A DNA stretch of 57,977 nucleotides from Chryseolinea sp. (GCA_025923195.1 JAICGJ010000014.1:1-57977); one strand, 5' to 3'; shown: positions 28,991 to 38,125, counted from the first letter of the stretch. Notes: generated by a model not told the origin, from the letters alone. Program-made: numbers and translations.

Positions 28991-29857
28991 TTGACAACGA
29001 TCAAGGTATTTGCACCAGCGACTTTGCTGAGCACCTTGACATATTTTCAAGGCACTTCCATCGTATATCATCCGGTTCCGCATTTCTTTCACGGACCTTT
29101 GACAATGTTGGTCCAGTGGAGTCGTTTGGAACGAAAAAACTATGCATATAAAAATGCTTTCCAAACCTTTTGCCTTATAGAAAGGCTGCCAGATGTCGTC
29201 GCCCATTGCAGACCTGCCCGAGAAATTTTCTAAAGCACTTGACGAAAACGAAGTTGACTCGAAGCCTGACATCACAACTCGGATTCTCAAATAACGTAAC
29301 TTCAGAATAACCCTGTCACAACATTTACTTTCTCATTTCACTGTTTGCAGTCATGGTTAATAACGACTATTCTACTCGATCCAAAGTTTTCCTTCTGGAA
29401 CCTATTGTCGAAGGAAGTCAAAAATCATGGAAACATCAAAGTGTTACTATAGGGTAACGGTCTAACTAGGCTAAGATTCGTGACGGTCGGAATTGCTTCT
29501 CCCAATGTCAAGTGTTTATGCCAGCTTCAATTGAGGTACCGTCTATTAGAATCTCTATTTTTTAAAAGGGCCTGACGTTGCCCATGCCGACAAGGTATCA
29601 AACTGGCAGACTACGACAATTGGCCATCGTCACCCTGGATTGGAAAATGGTAAGTTCCAAGATTATTTTTTTAAATGCGCCGGCTTCGGCGATATGACCC
29701 TATGCAATCAGAAAATCGTATGCGAATCTTGCGTAAGCGCCCTTATCAAGCACAACTGCAATGATTACCACCTGTAAAATTTTATTTTTAAAGGTGTTAT
29801 TTGTTTAATACATTGACCTAACCAGGTCTCTGTAATCCATTCGAAATTGATCCAATT
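28991..29857. other. 867-bp stretch without a clear gene
   Basis: No frame here has a convincing family match. One short ATG-started frame, 29193-29294 on the plus strand, encodes 33 protein-like residues (MSSPIADLPEKFSKALDENE at the start). It could be a small gene or a remnant. Another frame is open from 29550 to 29777 but lacks a start codon. The last 60 bp before 29858 are AT-rich and probably hold the promoter of the next gene, though no good -7 box is seen. The size and lack of structure suggest decayed DNA. Confidence 0.5.
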
Positions 29858-30379
29858 ATGAACCGGCGAACGTCATTGAAAAACCTCCTTGTCGCCACGG
29901 GTGGGCTCATCGCCTTGCCCGCATGGGCTCAGGAGTGGAGTATTTCCGACCTGAGTAAGCTGCCCTCCGCGTTTTTAGCTTCCCATCAGGAAATTCTAGC
30001 ATCGGTAGCAGACACGATAATTCCGCCAGGAAATTCGATCGGTGCTCTGTCTGTTGGCGTGGATAAATTTTTGCAGAAACTCATTGATAATTGTTACGAT
30101 GCGGATGTTCAGGAAAACGTAAGAACTCAGTTATCAGCCCTGGATGATAACGCCAAGAACACTTATGGAAACCCGTTTAGGAGTTGTGATCAATTGCAAC
30201 GAGAAACGCTCCTCACAAAGATGTCCGTATCAGAAAACCAAAAGGAAAAGGATTTTTTTGATCTCATGAAATCTGAAACCATCCGAGGATTCAATACATC
30301 CAGGGAGGTGATGCTACAATACCTTAACTATAAAATTCTGCCTGGCCATTTCTATGGCTGTGTGGATGTAAATGCATAA
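29858..30379 (+). CDS. gluconate 2-dehydrogenase subunit 3-like protein (Tat signal)
   Basis: The 173-residue protein has a twin-arginine signal NRRTSLKNLLVATGG with cleavage near PAWAQ. The mature part is the small-subunit fold of membrane-linked sugar dehydrogenases (ILASVADTIIPPGNSIGALS, VMLQYLNYKILPGHFYGCV). In this family the small subunit carries the export signal and brings the folded flavoprotein across the inner membrane. Its stop overlaps the GMC oxidoreductase start by 8 bp, consistent with a tight complex. The two genes probably encode one periplasmic dehydrogenase. Confidence 0.85.
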   Translation: MNRRTSLKNLLVATGGLIALPAWAQEWSISDLSKLPSAFLASHQEILASVADTIIPPGNSIGALSVGVDKFLQKLIDNCYDADVQENVRTQLSALDDNAKNTYGNPFRSCDQLQRETLLTKMSVSENQKEKDFFDLMKSETIRGFNTSREVMLQYLNYKILPGHFYGCVDVNA

Positions 30380-32087
30380 GCTCATGGCAAGTCTTTTAAT
30401 CGACTCACGGAGAAAAAGAACTTACGATGCGATCGTAATTGGGTCGGGTGCGAGCGGCGGCTGGGCAGCTAAGGAACTCTGCGACAAAGGTCTAAAAACC
30501 CTGATCCTCGAAAGAGGCCGTGACGTTAAACATATTCAGGATTATCCAACTGCCAGCAAAGCGCCATGGCAATTTGAGTATAGGGGTACCGTTCCACTCG
30601 AAAAGCGAAAAGATTTCCAATACGCACGATTTATGCGCGAAGAAACCTTGCATTGGGCTATCAAAGACGATGAACAACCTTTTATTCAGGAAAAACCATT
30701 TCGATGGTTCCGTGGATATCATGTCGGTGGAAAATCCCTGCTTTGGGCTCGCCAGACTCAAAGATGGAGTGATTTTGATTTTGAAGGACCCATGCGGGAC
30801 GGTTTTGCGGTAGACTGGCCCATCCGTTATAAGGATCTCGAATCATGGTATAGTCATGTCGAAAAATTTGCAGGTATAGCAGGGAACCGCGATGGACTTC
30901 CTGAATTGCCCGACAGTGAATGCATGCCTCCATTTGAAATAAGCTGCATCGAGCATTACTTCAAGGAAAGTATTCAACGAATGTATCCTGACCGGCATGT
31001 GATTCAGGCACGTTGTGCTCATCTAACTGATCCGCAGCCAATTCACGTTGAGCAGGGGCGTCACAAATGCCAGAATCAAGCACAATGCAACAGGGGTTGC
31101 GTTTATGGCGCCTATTTTTGTAGCAACTCTTCAACCATTCCCTGGGCGATGAAGACCAAGAAGCTAACGGTCCGCCCGCACGCCGTTGTGCATTCCATTA
31201 TTTATGATGATAAAAAGAAGCGCGCAACAGGTGTAAAAATTATCGACGCGAACACAAAGGAGATGATAGAGTTTTATGCTGACATCATTTTTGTGAATGC
31301 ATCTGCGCTGAACAGCAATGCTATTCTTTTAAATTCCAGGTCAGACCGATTCCCCAACGGGCTGGGTAATGACAGCGGACTACTGGGGAAATATATTTCG
31401 TGGCACAATTACAGGGGAAAAGCAAATGCCGAGCATGAGGGATTCAAAGATAAAAAAACCGATGGCCGAAGTCCAACGCACAGTTATATGCCACGTTTCA
31501 GGAACGTAAAAAAACAGGAAATGGACTTTCTGAGGGGATATGCCATTGGTATAGGCGGAGGCAGGGGTTACAAAACAGATACCTCTGTGATCGGAGACCA
31601 GCTAAGAGAAAACATTTTGCATCCACCTTTAGGAAATTGGGGAATCAGCAGCTGGATGATGGGTGAAGTAGTTCCACTCGAAACAAATCATGTCCGTCTC
31701 CACGCCGATTTGAAGGATAAATACGGCATTCCACAGTTGATTATTTCCTGCGATTGGAGTGAAAACGACGACAAGATGGTTGCAGACTACGTAGAGCAAT
31801 CCAAGGAGATGTTTGAAAAAGCTGGATTTGTAAACATTAAAGCCGTCGACACAAAATCACCGCCAGGCGCCGATATTCATGAAATGGGAGGGGTTCGAAT
31901 GGGACACGACCCGAAAACATCGTTGCTCAACAGTTGGAATCAGCTCCATCACTGTAAGAATGTCTTTGTAACAGATGGCGCTTGTATGACTTCGACAGGA
32001 ACTCAAAATCCAACGTTAACATTTATGGCGATCACGGCGCGCGCTGCTAATTACGCGGTGGAAGAACTTAAGAAACGAAATATTTAA
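30372..32087 (+). CDS. GMC-type FAD oxidoreductase (sugar 3-dehydrogenase-like)
   Basis: The 571-residue flavoprotein shows the dinucleotide-binding IVIGSGASGGWAA near the N-terminus, the FAD-contact region GYHVGGKSLLWARQTQRW, and the C-terminal GMC domain with HEMGGVRMGHDP, VFVTDGACMTSTGTQNPTLT and the catalytic His/Asn region. It has no signal peptide, so export would depend on the Tat-bearing partner just upstream. A cysteine-rich insert CQNQAQCNRGC lies near residues 235-250. GMC proteins with this partner oxidise sugars, often glycosides at C3. No cytochrome c subunit is next to it. Confidence 0.88.
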   Translation: MHKLMASLLIDSRRKRTYDAIVIGSGASGGWAAKELCDKGLKTLILERGRDVKHIQDYPTASKAPWQFEYRGTVPLEKRKDFQYARFMREETLHWAIKDDEQPFIQEKPFRWFRGYHVGGKSLLWARQTQRWSDFDFEGPMRDGFAVDWPIRYKDLESWYSHVEKFAGIAGNRDGLPELPDSECMPPFEISCIEHYFKESIQRMYPDRHVIQARCAHLTDPQPIHVEQGRHKCQNQAQCNRGCVYGAYFCSNSSTIPWAMKTKKLTVRPHAVVHSIIYDDKKKRATGVKIIDANTKEMIEFYADIIFVNASALNSNAILLNSRSDRFPNGLGNDSGLLGKYISWHNYRGKANAEHEGFKDKKTDGRSPTHSYMPRFRNVKKQEMDFLRGYAIGIGGGRGYKTDTSVIGDQLRENILHPPLGNWGISSWMMGEVVPLETNHVRLHADLKDKYGIPQLIISCDWSENDDKMVADYVEQSKEMFEKAGFVNIKAVDTKSPPGADIHEMGGVRMGHDPKTSLLNSWNQLHHCKNVFVTDGACMTSTGTQNPTLTFMAITARAANYAVEELKKRNI

Positions 32088-32112
32088 AGACCACTAACTT
32101 CTATTGTCCTTC

Positions 32113-32979
32113 ATGAAAATTCATTTAATCCTAACACTCCTTTTGGTCACCATCCTTGCGGCACCATCTTCTACAGTGGCTCAAAAAAAGAATAAACCTT
32201 TATATACTGCGCCGTTGGGCATTGCACCATTTACATATCGAAGAAGTTTTCCCAATGGTGTGGCTGCAACATTGGATACGATAAAGAACCTTGGGTTTAC
32301 AGAAATAGAAGGTGGAGGAGGACGTGATATGAGTCCGGAGGAATATCGAAAGTTGTGCGACGAAAGGGGCATTAGTATTCCTTCGATGGGCACCGGATAC
32401 GAGGCCCTTGTCAAAGACCCCCAGGCCATTGCAGACCGTGCCAAGATACTCGGTGCAAAATACGTGATGTGTGCATGGATACCACACAAGACCGGTAGCT
32501 TCAATTTTGAAAATGCCAGGAAGGCAGTAGAAGATTTTAACGCCGCGGGAAAGGTGTTGAAAGAAAATGGGATCACACTTTGTTATCATGCCCATGGTTA
32601 CGAATTCTGGCCTCATGAAAAAGGGACACTGTTGGATTATATTATTACCAATACAAACCCTGAATATGTATCCTTTGAAATGGATGTGATGTGGATTCAA
32701 TTCGGCGGCGGGGATCCGGTCAAGCTTCTCAAAAAATATGGCGACCGCTGGAAGCTGATGCACCTGAAAGACATGAAAAAGGGAATAAAAAAAGATCTTA
32801 CCGGCCTTACCTCGCCCGAAAATGATGTGCCGCTTGGCACTGGTGAACTTGATATTCCCGGGATCCTAAAAGCTGCCAAGAAAATAGGGATTAAGCACTA
32901 TTTTATTGAAGATGAAAGCAGCAACATCAAAGTTTCTGTCCCCCAAAGTATTGCATACCTGAAAAGCCTGACCGAATAG
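32113..32979 (+). CDS. secreted sugar isomerase/epimerase-like TIM barrel
   Basis: The 288-residue protein starts at ATG 32113 with a Sec signal peptide ending near STVAQKK. A TTG three codons upstream is less likely. The xylose-isomerase-like barrel shows TIKNLGFTEIEGGGG, GAKYVMCAWIP, ITLCYHAHGYEF (metal ligand region), VSFEMDVMWIQFGGGDP, WKLMHLKDMKKG and HYFIEDESS. It lies 25 bp after the GMC gene and is likely its operon partner. Related proteins in 3-keto-sugar pathways act as lyases, hydratases or epimerases after C3 oxidation. The exact reaction cannot be read from sequence. Confidence 0.82.
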   Translation: MKIHLILTLLLVTILAAPSSTVAQKKNKPLYTAPLGIAPFTYRRSFPNGVAATLDTIKNLGFTEIEGGGGRDMSPEEYRKLCDERGISIPSMGTGYEALVKDPQAIADRAKILGAKYVMCAWIPHKTGSFNFENARKAVEDFNAAGKVLKENGITLCYHAHGYEFWPHEKGTLLDYIITNTNPEYVSFEMDVMWIQFGGGDPVKLLKKYGDRWKLMHLKDMKKGIKKDLTGLTSPENDVPLGTGELDIPGILKAAKKIGIKHYFIEDESSNIKVSVPQSIAYLKSLTE

Positions 32980-33328
32980 GCTTACCACCCTGCCCGGCGA
33001 ACCCTCGGTGAAAGGTATTATAGCCCGGTAATGTTAACGTACTCTTCGACGAGTGTTGCTGACTAAGTTTCTGGGTCTCGCGTCGTGGGTATTCTATCTT
33101 ATTTAGTGTCCTTCCAAATGACAGAATGGAACAATTCTGTGCATTATTATGCCCTTCTACCTACCCTGGCCGCCGATAATACAAGGCTAGTCTCACGCAC
33201 GTATGTTCTTTGAGAAATCCCACTGAAATTACTACAGAAGAATGTCAAAATTCACAAAGTAAACCACGGTAACTATTTTTCCGTCTGTAGGTTTCCATTC
33301 ATCGAACTCATAAAGACGACTACGCACC
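32980..33328. other. 349-bp intergenic region
   Basis: No protein-like frame, tRNA or repeat is visible. No exact TAnnTTTG box was found upstream of the yceI-like gene at 33329. No terminator hairpin with a T-run follows the upstream operon. Confidence 0.5.
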
Positions 33329-33880
33329 ATGGGCTTCTTCCGTATTTTAGTAACCCTCACACTTGCAGCTTGCAGTAGCGGACTGGAAGCCCAGAAGAAA
33401 TTTACCACACAAAAAGCCTCCATTGATTTTACATCCGAAGCGCAACTTGAATTAATCAAAGCAGCAACAAACAATGTTCGCGGACTCATCGATCCTGCGA
33501 CAAATCAGTTTGCCTTTACCATTGAAGTAAACACCTTCAAGGGGTTCAACAGTGCTCTACAGCGAGACCATTTTAACGAGAAATACATGGAGAGCGAAAA
33601 GTTTCCAAAAGCATCATTCAGCGGCAAGATCATAGAGCAAATAGATTTTTCTAAAAACGGTTCATATGATGTTCGAGCCAAGGGCGATCTCGACATTCAT
33701 GGCGTAAAACAAACACGGATCATCAAGGGAAAAATTCTAGTCAACGGTGGTACACTTGTGATTAATGCTCACTTTGATGTTCCATTGTCAGATCATAACA
33801 TTTCTATCCCAACCGTTGTAAGTCAAAAGATAGCAACTCAAATCAAAGTTCAATTTGAGGCATCCATGCTACTTCAATAG
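33329..33880 (+). CDS. secreted YceI-family protein
   Basis: The 183-residue protein has an N-terminal signal (LTLAACSSGLEAQ). It is either a lipoprotein with Cys 15 or cleaved after LEAQ. The YceI lipocalin-like barrel shows VNTFKGFNSALQRDHFNEKYM, EKFPKASFSGKI, AKGDLDIHGVKQTR and ISIPTVVSQKIA. YceI proteins bind isoprenoid-type lipids in the periplasm. It lies 8 bp before the propeller sensor gene, so the two are probably cotranscribed. Confidence 0.85.
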   Translation: MGFFRILVTLTLAACSSGLEAQKKFTTQKASIDFTSEAQLELIKAATNNVRGLIDPATNQFAFTIEVNTFKGFNSALQRDHFNEKYMESEKFPKASFSGKIIEQIDFSKNGSYDVRAKGDLDIHGVKQTRIIKGKILVNGGTLVINAHFDVPLSDHNISIPTVVSQKIATQIKVQFEASMLLQ

Positions 33881-33888
33881 CAATCGAT

Positions 33889-36570
33889 ATGAAACGATTC
33901 CTGAGTCTTGCATTGCTGCTTATCGGTTCTGTCATACAGAGCGCAGGTCAGGTGCCTTTTTTTCAGGAGTACTTTCTTTTGCGAAAGAATGATGCATTGC
34001 AGATCAATAAAATCCTGCAGGAGGAAAAGGGCTACATGTGGTTTGGTACATCGAAAGGCCTTTATAGCTTCGATGGTAACAATCAGGAACGTTATACAGC
34101 AAAGGATGGGTTGGATCATGACGTAGTCACTGCACTTGCCGAGGACTCTCTTGGGCGAATCTGGATCGGATACGAGAACGGGAAACTGGGATTCATTCAA
34201 AATAGCAGGGTTGAACTATTCTCCCCCGACGAAGGGCATGCAAGCAAACCTGTTTCGGATATTCTTTTTGACAAAAGAGGCAATCTATGGTTTTCGACGT
34301 TTAATGATGGCCTTTACTATTTTGCTTCAAATCGTCTTTATCGCGTGGATGAGGAGGAAGGCATGCCTGACCTTTACATCTATGATTTGGCTGAGGATTC
34401 GCTTGGAAATATCTGGGTGGGGACCGACGGGGGTGCGGCAATCTGTTCGTTGAATGGTACCAAAGTCTCTATCGACGTAATTGACTATGACGATGGTTTG
34501 CCCGACAATATCATAAAAAAGATAATTCCCCTAGACAAACATACTGTCCTGATGGCCACTGAGGATGCAGGAATCATTCGCTACGATTCAAAACTGCGCC
34601 TGCATACTCCGTTGGTCGAGCATCCATGGACATTCGGACCTGTAAATGACTTTCTCCTTAAGGATAAAAAGATATGGATTGGTTGTCCTCAGAACGGTGT
34701 GTTGGTGTACGACATACAAACAGGCCGAGAGCACATGCACAAATCCAACGAGGTTGAACATCTCGGTTCTATTCGGACTTTAGCGCTTGACCAGCAAGGT
34801 AATATATGGATCGGCACGAAGTCAGGGTTGTCTCGAACCGCAGGAGATGGCCTTCAATTCTTAGAGCCGACTGAACCTGGCAGGAGTTCAAATATTCTCG
34901 CAGTAACCGTCGACAGAAGAAACAATATATGGTACTCTAACCCAAACGGGCTATATATCAAAAAATTGGACACAAGCGAAATTATCAAGCCATTGTCCAA
35001 TACGCCATACGCAAACTATACGGTCATTAGTTTATACACGGATTCGAAAGGATACATTTGGGCAGGTCTCTATGGAGAAGGTGTGTTGCGAATTAACGAA
35101 CAAACCGGAAAAATCAGACACCTTTATCACGAAATTAGAAACGGCAACATCCTGAGCATTGCGGGTCGTGCCAATACGGTATGGCTAGGCACACTTGGCG
35201 GCGCTTCAAGGATAACACTATCAGATTCTGACAAGCTGGATGTTATCAATTACTCCACGAAGGACGGCCTCATATCGGATTTTATCTATCAGGTTTTTCT
35301 GGAGAACAACAGAGTGTGGTTTGCGACCGATGGTAAGGGTCTCGGGATGATGAACAGAGATGGATTCCACAGCTACAGCGATGGCTTGCCGAGTTCCGTC
35401 GTCTACGGTTTGGCTCAGGATGGTTTTGGTAAACTCTGGGTCAATGTCCAAGGAAACGGGCTCTATATTTTTGATGGACTAAAATTCCGCGCCTGTGATT
35501 CCACGCTTGTTTTGCGAGATAACAATATCCACTCTCTTGTCTCAGACCGGGCAGGAAATATTGTGGTGATGCACGACGCCGGTATGGACATTGTTGACAT
35601 ACACAAAAACAAAGTTGTTTACCTGGGAGAGGAAATGGGTATGCGCGATAAAATCGGAAACCTTAACGCCGCAGGCAAGGATGCACAAGGGGATATTTAT
35701 TTCGGTTCAACCGGCGGGATAATAAAGTACACATCCGAACAAGGCTATCTGATCAACGGGCCCCGCCCACTCCTGAAAAATATTTCGGTTTTCGACACGC
35801 CAATTGACCTTTCAAGCAGGTCAAAATTAAGTTATGATGAGAACAACATCACCCTGAATTACGTAGGCTTGTGGTACCAGAATCCTGACGGATTATACTA
35901 TTCTTACAAACTGGAAAATTACGATCGCGACTGGATTGTGACAAAAAATCAAGCGGTAACCTATTCCAGACTGCCACCAGGAAACTACACGTTTAGGCTA
36001 AAAGTATCTGAATCACAGGACTTCCGACAGGCTCGTGAAACGACTTTATCATTTTCTATCAGCCCACCGATCTGGCAGACGATACCATTTTATGTTTTTT
36101 CAATCATTGTCCTCGTAGTGTCGGTATTTTTTCTCATCAGGGGACGTGAACGAAAATTAAAAAGGTATAACGAGCTGCTGGAAACGAAGGTCCAAATGCG
36201 AACCCGTGAAATTCAATTGCAAAATGAAGAAATCCAGGTACAGAATGAAGAGATCTCAGCGCAGTCGGAGGAAATACTCAGGATAAATGAAAACCTTGAA
36301 GACATCGTACAAGAAAGGACCCGGGAACTGGAACGGAAAAATAAGGCGTTGGAAGAATACGCGTTCATCAATGCCCACAAGCTCCGCAGTCCGGTAGCGA
36401 CAATCCTCGGGCTCATTAATCTTTTTTCTAAAACCAGATTAGATCACGAAGGAGTTGAAATTAACCGGCGGTTACAAGACACCGCCGAAGAACTGGACGG
36501 GATAGTGAGCGCAATTACTAAGGCCATTGAGCGAGGGGATAAAAAAATTCCGAGGCTCAAGGATGAATGA
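33889..36570 (+). CDS. propeller sensor ending in an isolated HisKA helix, no ATPase domain
   Basis: The 893-residue protein has a signal peptide (to about residue 23) and a long two-component-regulator propeller (repeats such as GYMWFGTSKGLYSFDG and GNIWIGTKSGLSR). A Y_Y_Y domain follows around residues 640-725 with PDGLYYSYKLENYDRDW and LPPGNYTFRLKV. One transmembrane helix lies at about 733-755. A coiled coil of exact heptads (IQLQNEE, IQVQNEE, ISAQSEE) leads to a HisKA-type dimerisation helix with His 830 in INAHKLRSPVAT. It then stops. No HATPase, receiver or DNA-binding domain follows, and the downstream DNA holds no continuation in any frame. It may act as a phosphoacceptor or a dimeric sensor partner for another kinase. 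Confidence 0.88.
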   Translation: MKRFLSLALLLIGSVIQSAGQVPFFQEYFLLRKNDALQINKILQEEKGYMWFGTSKGLYSFDGNNQERYTAKDGLDHDVVTALAEDSLGRIWIGYENGKLGFIQNSRVELFSPDEGHASKPVSDILFDKRGNLWFSTFNDGLYYFASNRLYRVDEEEGMPDLYIYDLAEDSLGNIWVGTDGGAAICSLNGTKVSIDVIDYDDGLPDNIIKKIIPLDKHTVLMATEDAGIIRYDSKLRLHTPLVEHPWTFGPVNDFLLKDKKIWIGCPQNGVLVYDIQTGREHMHKSNEVEHLGSIRTLALDQQGNIWIGTKSGLSRTAGDGLQFLEPTEPGRSSNILAVTVDRRNNIWYSNPNGLYIKKLDTSEIIKPLSNTPYANYTVISLYTDSKGYIWAGLYGEGVLRINEQTGKIRHLYHEIRNGNILSIAGRANTVWLGTLGGASRITLSDSDKLDVINYSTKDGLISDFIYQVFLENNRVWFATDGKGLGMMNRDGFHSYSDGLPSSVVYGLAQDGFGKLWVNVQGNGLYIFDGLKFRACDSTLVLRDNNIHSLVSDRAGNIVVMHDAGMDIVDIHKNKVVYLGEEMGMRDKIGNLNAAGKDAQGDIYFGSTGGIIKYTSEQGYLINGPRPLLKNISVFDTPIDLSSRSKLSYDENNITLNYVGLWYQNPDGLYYSYKLENYDRDWIVTKNQAVTYSRLPPGNYTFRLKVSESQDFRQARETTLSFSISPPIWQTIPFYVFSIIVLVVSVFFLIRGRERKLKRYNELLETKVQMRTREIQLQNEEIQVQNEEISAQSEEILRINENLEDIVQERTRELERKNKALEEYAFINAHKLRSPVATILGLINLFSKTRLDHEGVEINRRLQDTAEELDGIVSAITKAIERGDKKIPRLKDE

Positions 36571-36649
36571 TAAATGCGGATACTCAACCTTTTACTTATG
36601 TGATTGCAGTCTCGCCGTCGCCTTCGTATATTAATGCAAATATTATGTT

Positions 36650-36760
36650 ATGATGATACTTGGAATTCACCTCAGAAGAAAGGGGTTTGGTAAGACTGTT
36701 AGCGTATTGCTTATAATTTCTCTGTCATTAATTGGGGTTGGCCTCGCAATTCTCACCTAA
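36650..36760 (+). CDS. possible 36-residue single-helix membrane protein
   Basis: The ATG-started frame encodes a short basic start (LRRKGFGK) followed by a hydrophobic helix (VLLIISLSLIGVGLAILT) ending at the TAA. The layout is typical of small membrane proteins, but the length makes chance possible. It lies alone in the 351-bp gap 36571-36921 between the propeller gene and the converging cyclase gene. Nothing else is visible in that gap. Confidence 0.3.
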   Translation: MMILGIHLRRKGFGKTVSVLLIISLSLIGVGLAILT

Positions 36761-36921
36761 ATTTCGAAGCCGGATTCAAGCAAGGAATATCCTCAAGCCT
36801 GAATTGCTTTACCTTCATCGCCCTTAACAGCGCAATTCATTTTGCGCATACTCCATACGTTGCGAGGCATAGATCCTCACAAAATGTGTTGATTCGCTCC
36901 GCATGAAAGAGATTAGTGCAT

Positions 36922-37884
36922 TTAATAAATAGCAATCGGTCGCCCCGGCGATCCGGTCGCCCCCTTGAGACGAAGGGGTGTAAAAACAAATAAAAATTTA
37001 TATACCTTTTCAGTATGAAAAGTTGAGAAGTCCATGAGTTCAAGGTTGAAGATGCCGTTCTTTAGGACAAGCTCGCCGTGTACTCTTGCCTCAGGCCCGT
37101 CCAGATTGGCGTCTGATCCAACCATTGACGGTTTTTTTTCGATGATCCATAGAATAACTTCCTCACTGATGTAGGCCGGGCTTCCTGAAGTGGTTTTTGC
37201 GTCAGGCCAAATTCTCCACCAGCCCAGGTTGAATAGCAACGCGTCGCCGGGCTCAATATCGGTCTCCTTTAAACCCTCCTTAGTCAATGCCTTCCTTACG
37301 TCGTCAAGCGTGATCTGATACTGTTCTGGCAGGGTCTCTACATTCTTGTACCCCGCGATATCAATAAGAATTCCTTTGGTTAGAATTGGTTTTATATTTT
37401 CCACACCCAGTTTCTGCAATCCATAGGGATTGCGTATGTCTTCAGTCGTGTAGCCGTTATAGAAAACTTCTGTGGTTACCCCATCGGCCATTTTCAACTG
37501 TTTACCTACATGCCCCGGCCCATCGAACTGTGTTCCTACCTGTCCGATCTCGGCCGCAACAAATTCGTCGTTGTACACGATCTGGTCTTTACCTGACGGT
37601 CCATATGTAGGGAACGAAGGTATAAATATGTTGTAGCTACGGTTTCCAACTTGTGGCATACCTCGTTCGTATATATGCCCCAATTCAAATACCTTACCTG
37701 TTTTTACTAACGACAGCGCTTTGACAATTTTCTCAGGTGTGATCCAGTTTGATCCACCTGCCTGATCACCGGCTCCCCAGATCGGGTGCGGCCACCATGG
37801 ACCTTTTTCTTTGGTTTGCGCCATAGTGCAATTGGGAATTACTGCACTTAATAAAATAAGTGCAAGGAAATGCTGGTATTTCAT
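36922..37884 (-). CDS. secreted cyclase-family hydrolase (kynurenine formamidase-like)
   Basis: The 320-residue protein begins with a signal peptide (cleavage near NCTMAQ; an alternative lipobox is VIPNC). The cyclase fold (PF04199) shows FELGHIYERGMP, GTQFDGPGHVG in place of the usual HxGTHxDxPxH metal motif, KGILIDIAGY, GDALLFNLGWW, and MVGSDANLDGP. The Gln in GTQFD replaces the canonical His, so the metal site may differ from kynurenine formamidase. Substrate unknown. A secreted location argues against a role in tryptophan breakdown. Confidence 0.8.
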   Translation of the reverse strand: MKYQHFLALILLSAVIPNCTMAQTKEKGPWWPHPIWGAGDQAGGSNWITPEKIVKALSLVKTGKVFELGHIYERGMPQVGNRSYNIFIPSFPTYGPSGKDQIVYNDEFVAAEIGQVGTQFDGPGHVGKQLKMADGVTTEVFYNGYTTEDIRNPYGLQKLGVENIKPILTKGILIDIAGYKNVETLPEQYQITLDDVRKALTKEGLKETDIEPGDALLFNLGWWRIWPDAKTTSGSPAYISEEVILWIIEKKPSMVGSDANLDGPEARVHGELVLKNGIFNLELMDFSTFHTEKVYKFLFVFTPLRLKGATGSPGRPIAIY

Positions 37885-38093
37885 ATCACTTTAGGTTTAA
37901 TGTTTTTTTATCTGTATCAAATATTGATTCGATCCGGCATTCTCATCGTCTTGCAATTAAGAATGCCAGCTGATAAGGAATAACTACCACTACGGCTTGC
38001 ATCTATACGATCATGATCCTCAAAACAGGTGAAGCCGCCTTCCCGACGACAACATGAGTGAGGCCCCACCGCTGACACTAATTTAGGCCCATT

Positions 38094-38125
38094 GCTGTAC
38101 TTCTTCTAAAGGACCTGTAATTTTG
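38094..38125 (+). promoter_or_regulatory. candidate promoter of the DUF1349/PD40 gene
   Basis: TAATTTTG at 38118-38125 matches TAnnTTTG, with ATTG ending at 38094 after a 23-bp spacer, the upper end of the usual range (the box given starts at the G of TTG). This lies in the 313-bp region 37885-38197 between two divergent genes. I see nothing else there apart from AT-rich sequence. Confidence 0.45.

Noticed and set aside
28922-29290. 122-codon minus-strand frame over the end of the epimerase gene
   Set aside because: Half of it is antisense to the epimerase C-terminus, and the rest has no protein-like pattern.
29550-29777. 75-codon open plus-strand frame with several cysteines
   Set aside because: It follows a TAG directly and has no usable start codon. 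No motif is recognisable.
32200-32763. 187-codon open frame on the minus strand inside the second TIM-barrel gene
   Set aside because: The opposite strand encodes an unmistakable signal peptide and barrel. The antisense frame shows no domain or signal.
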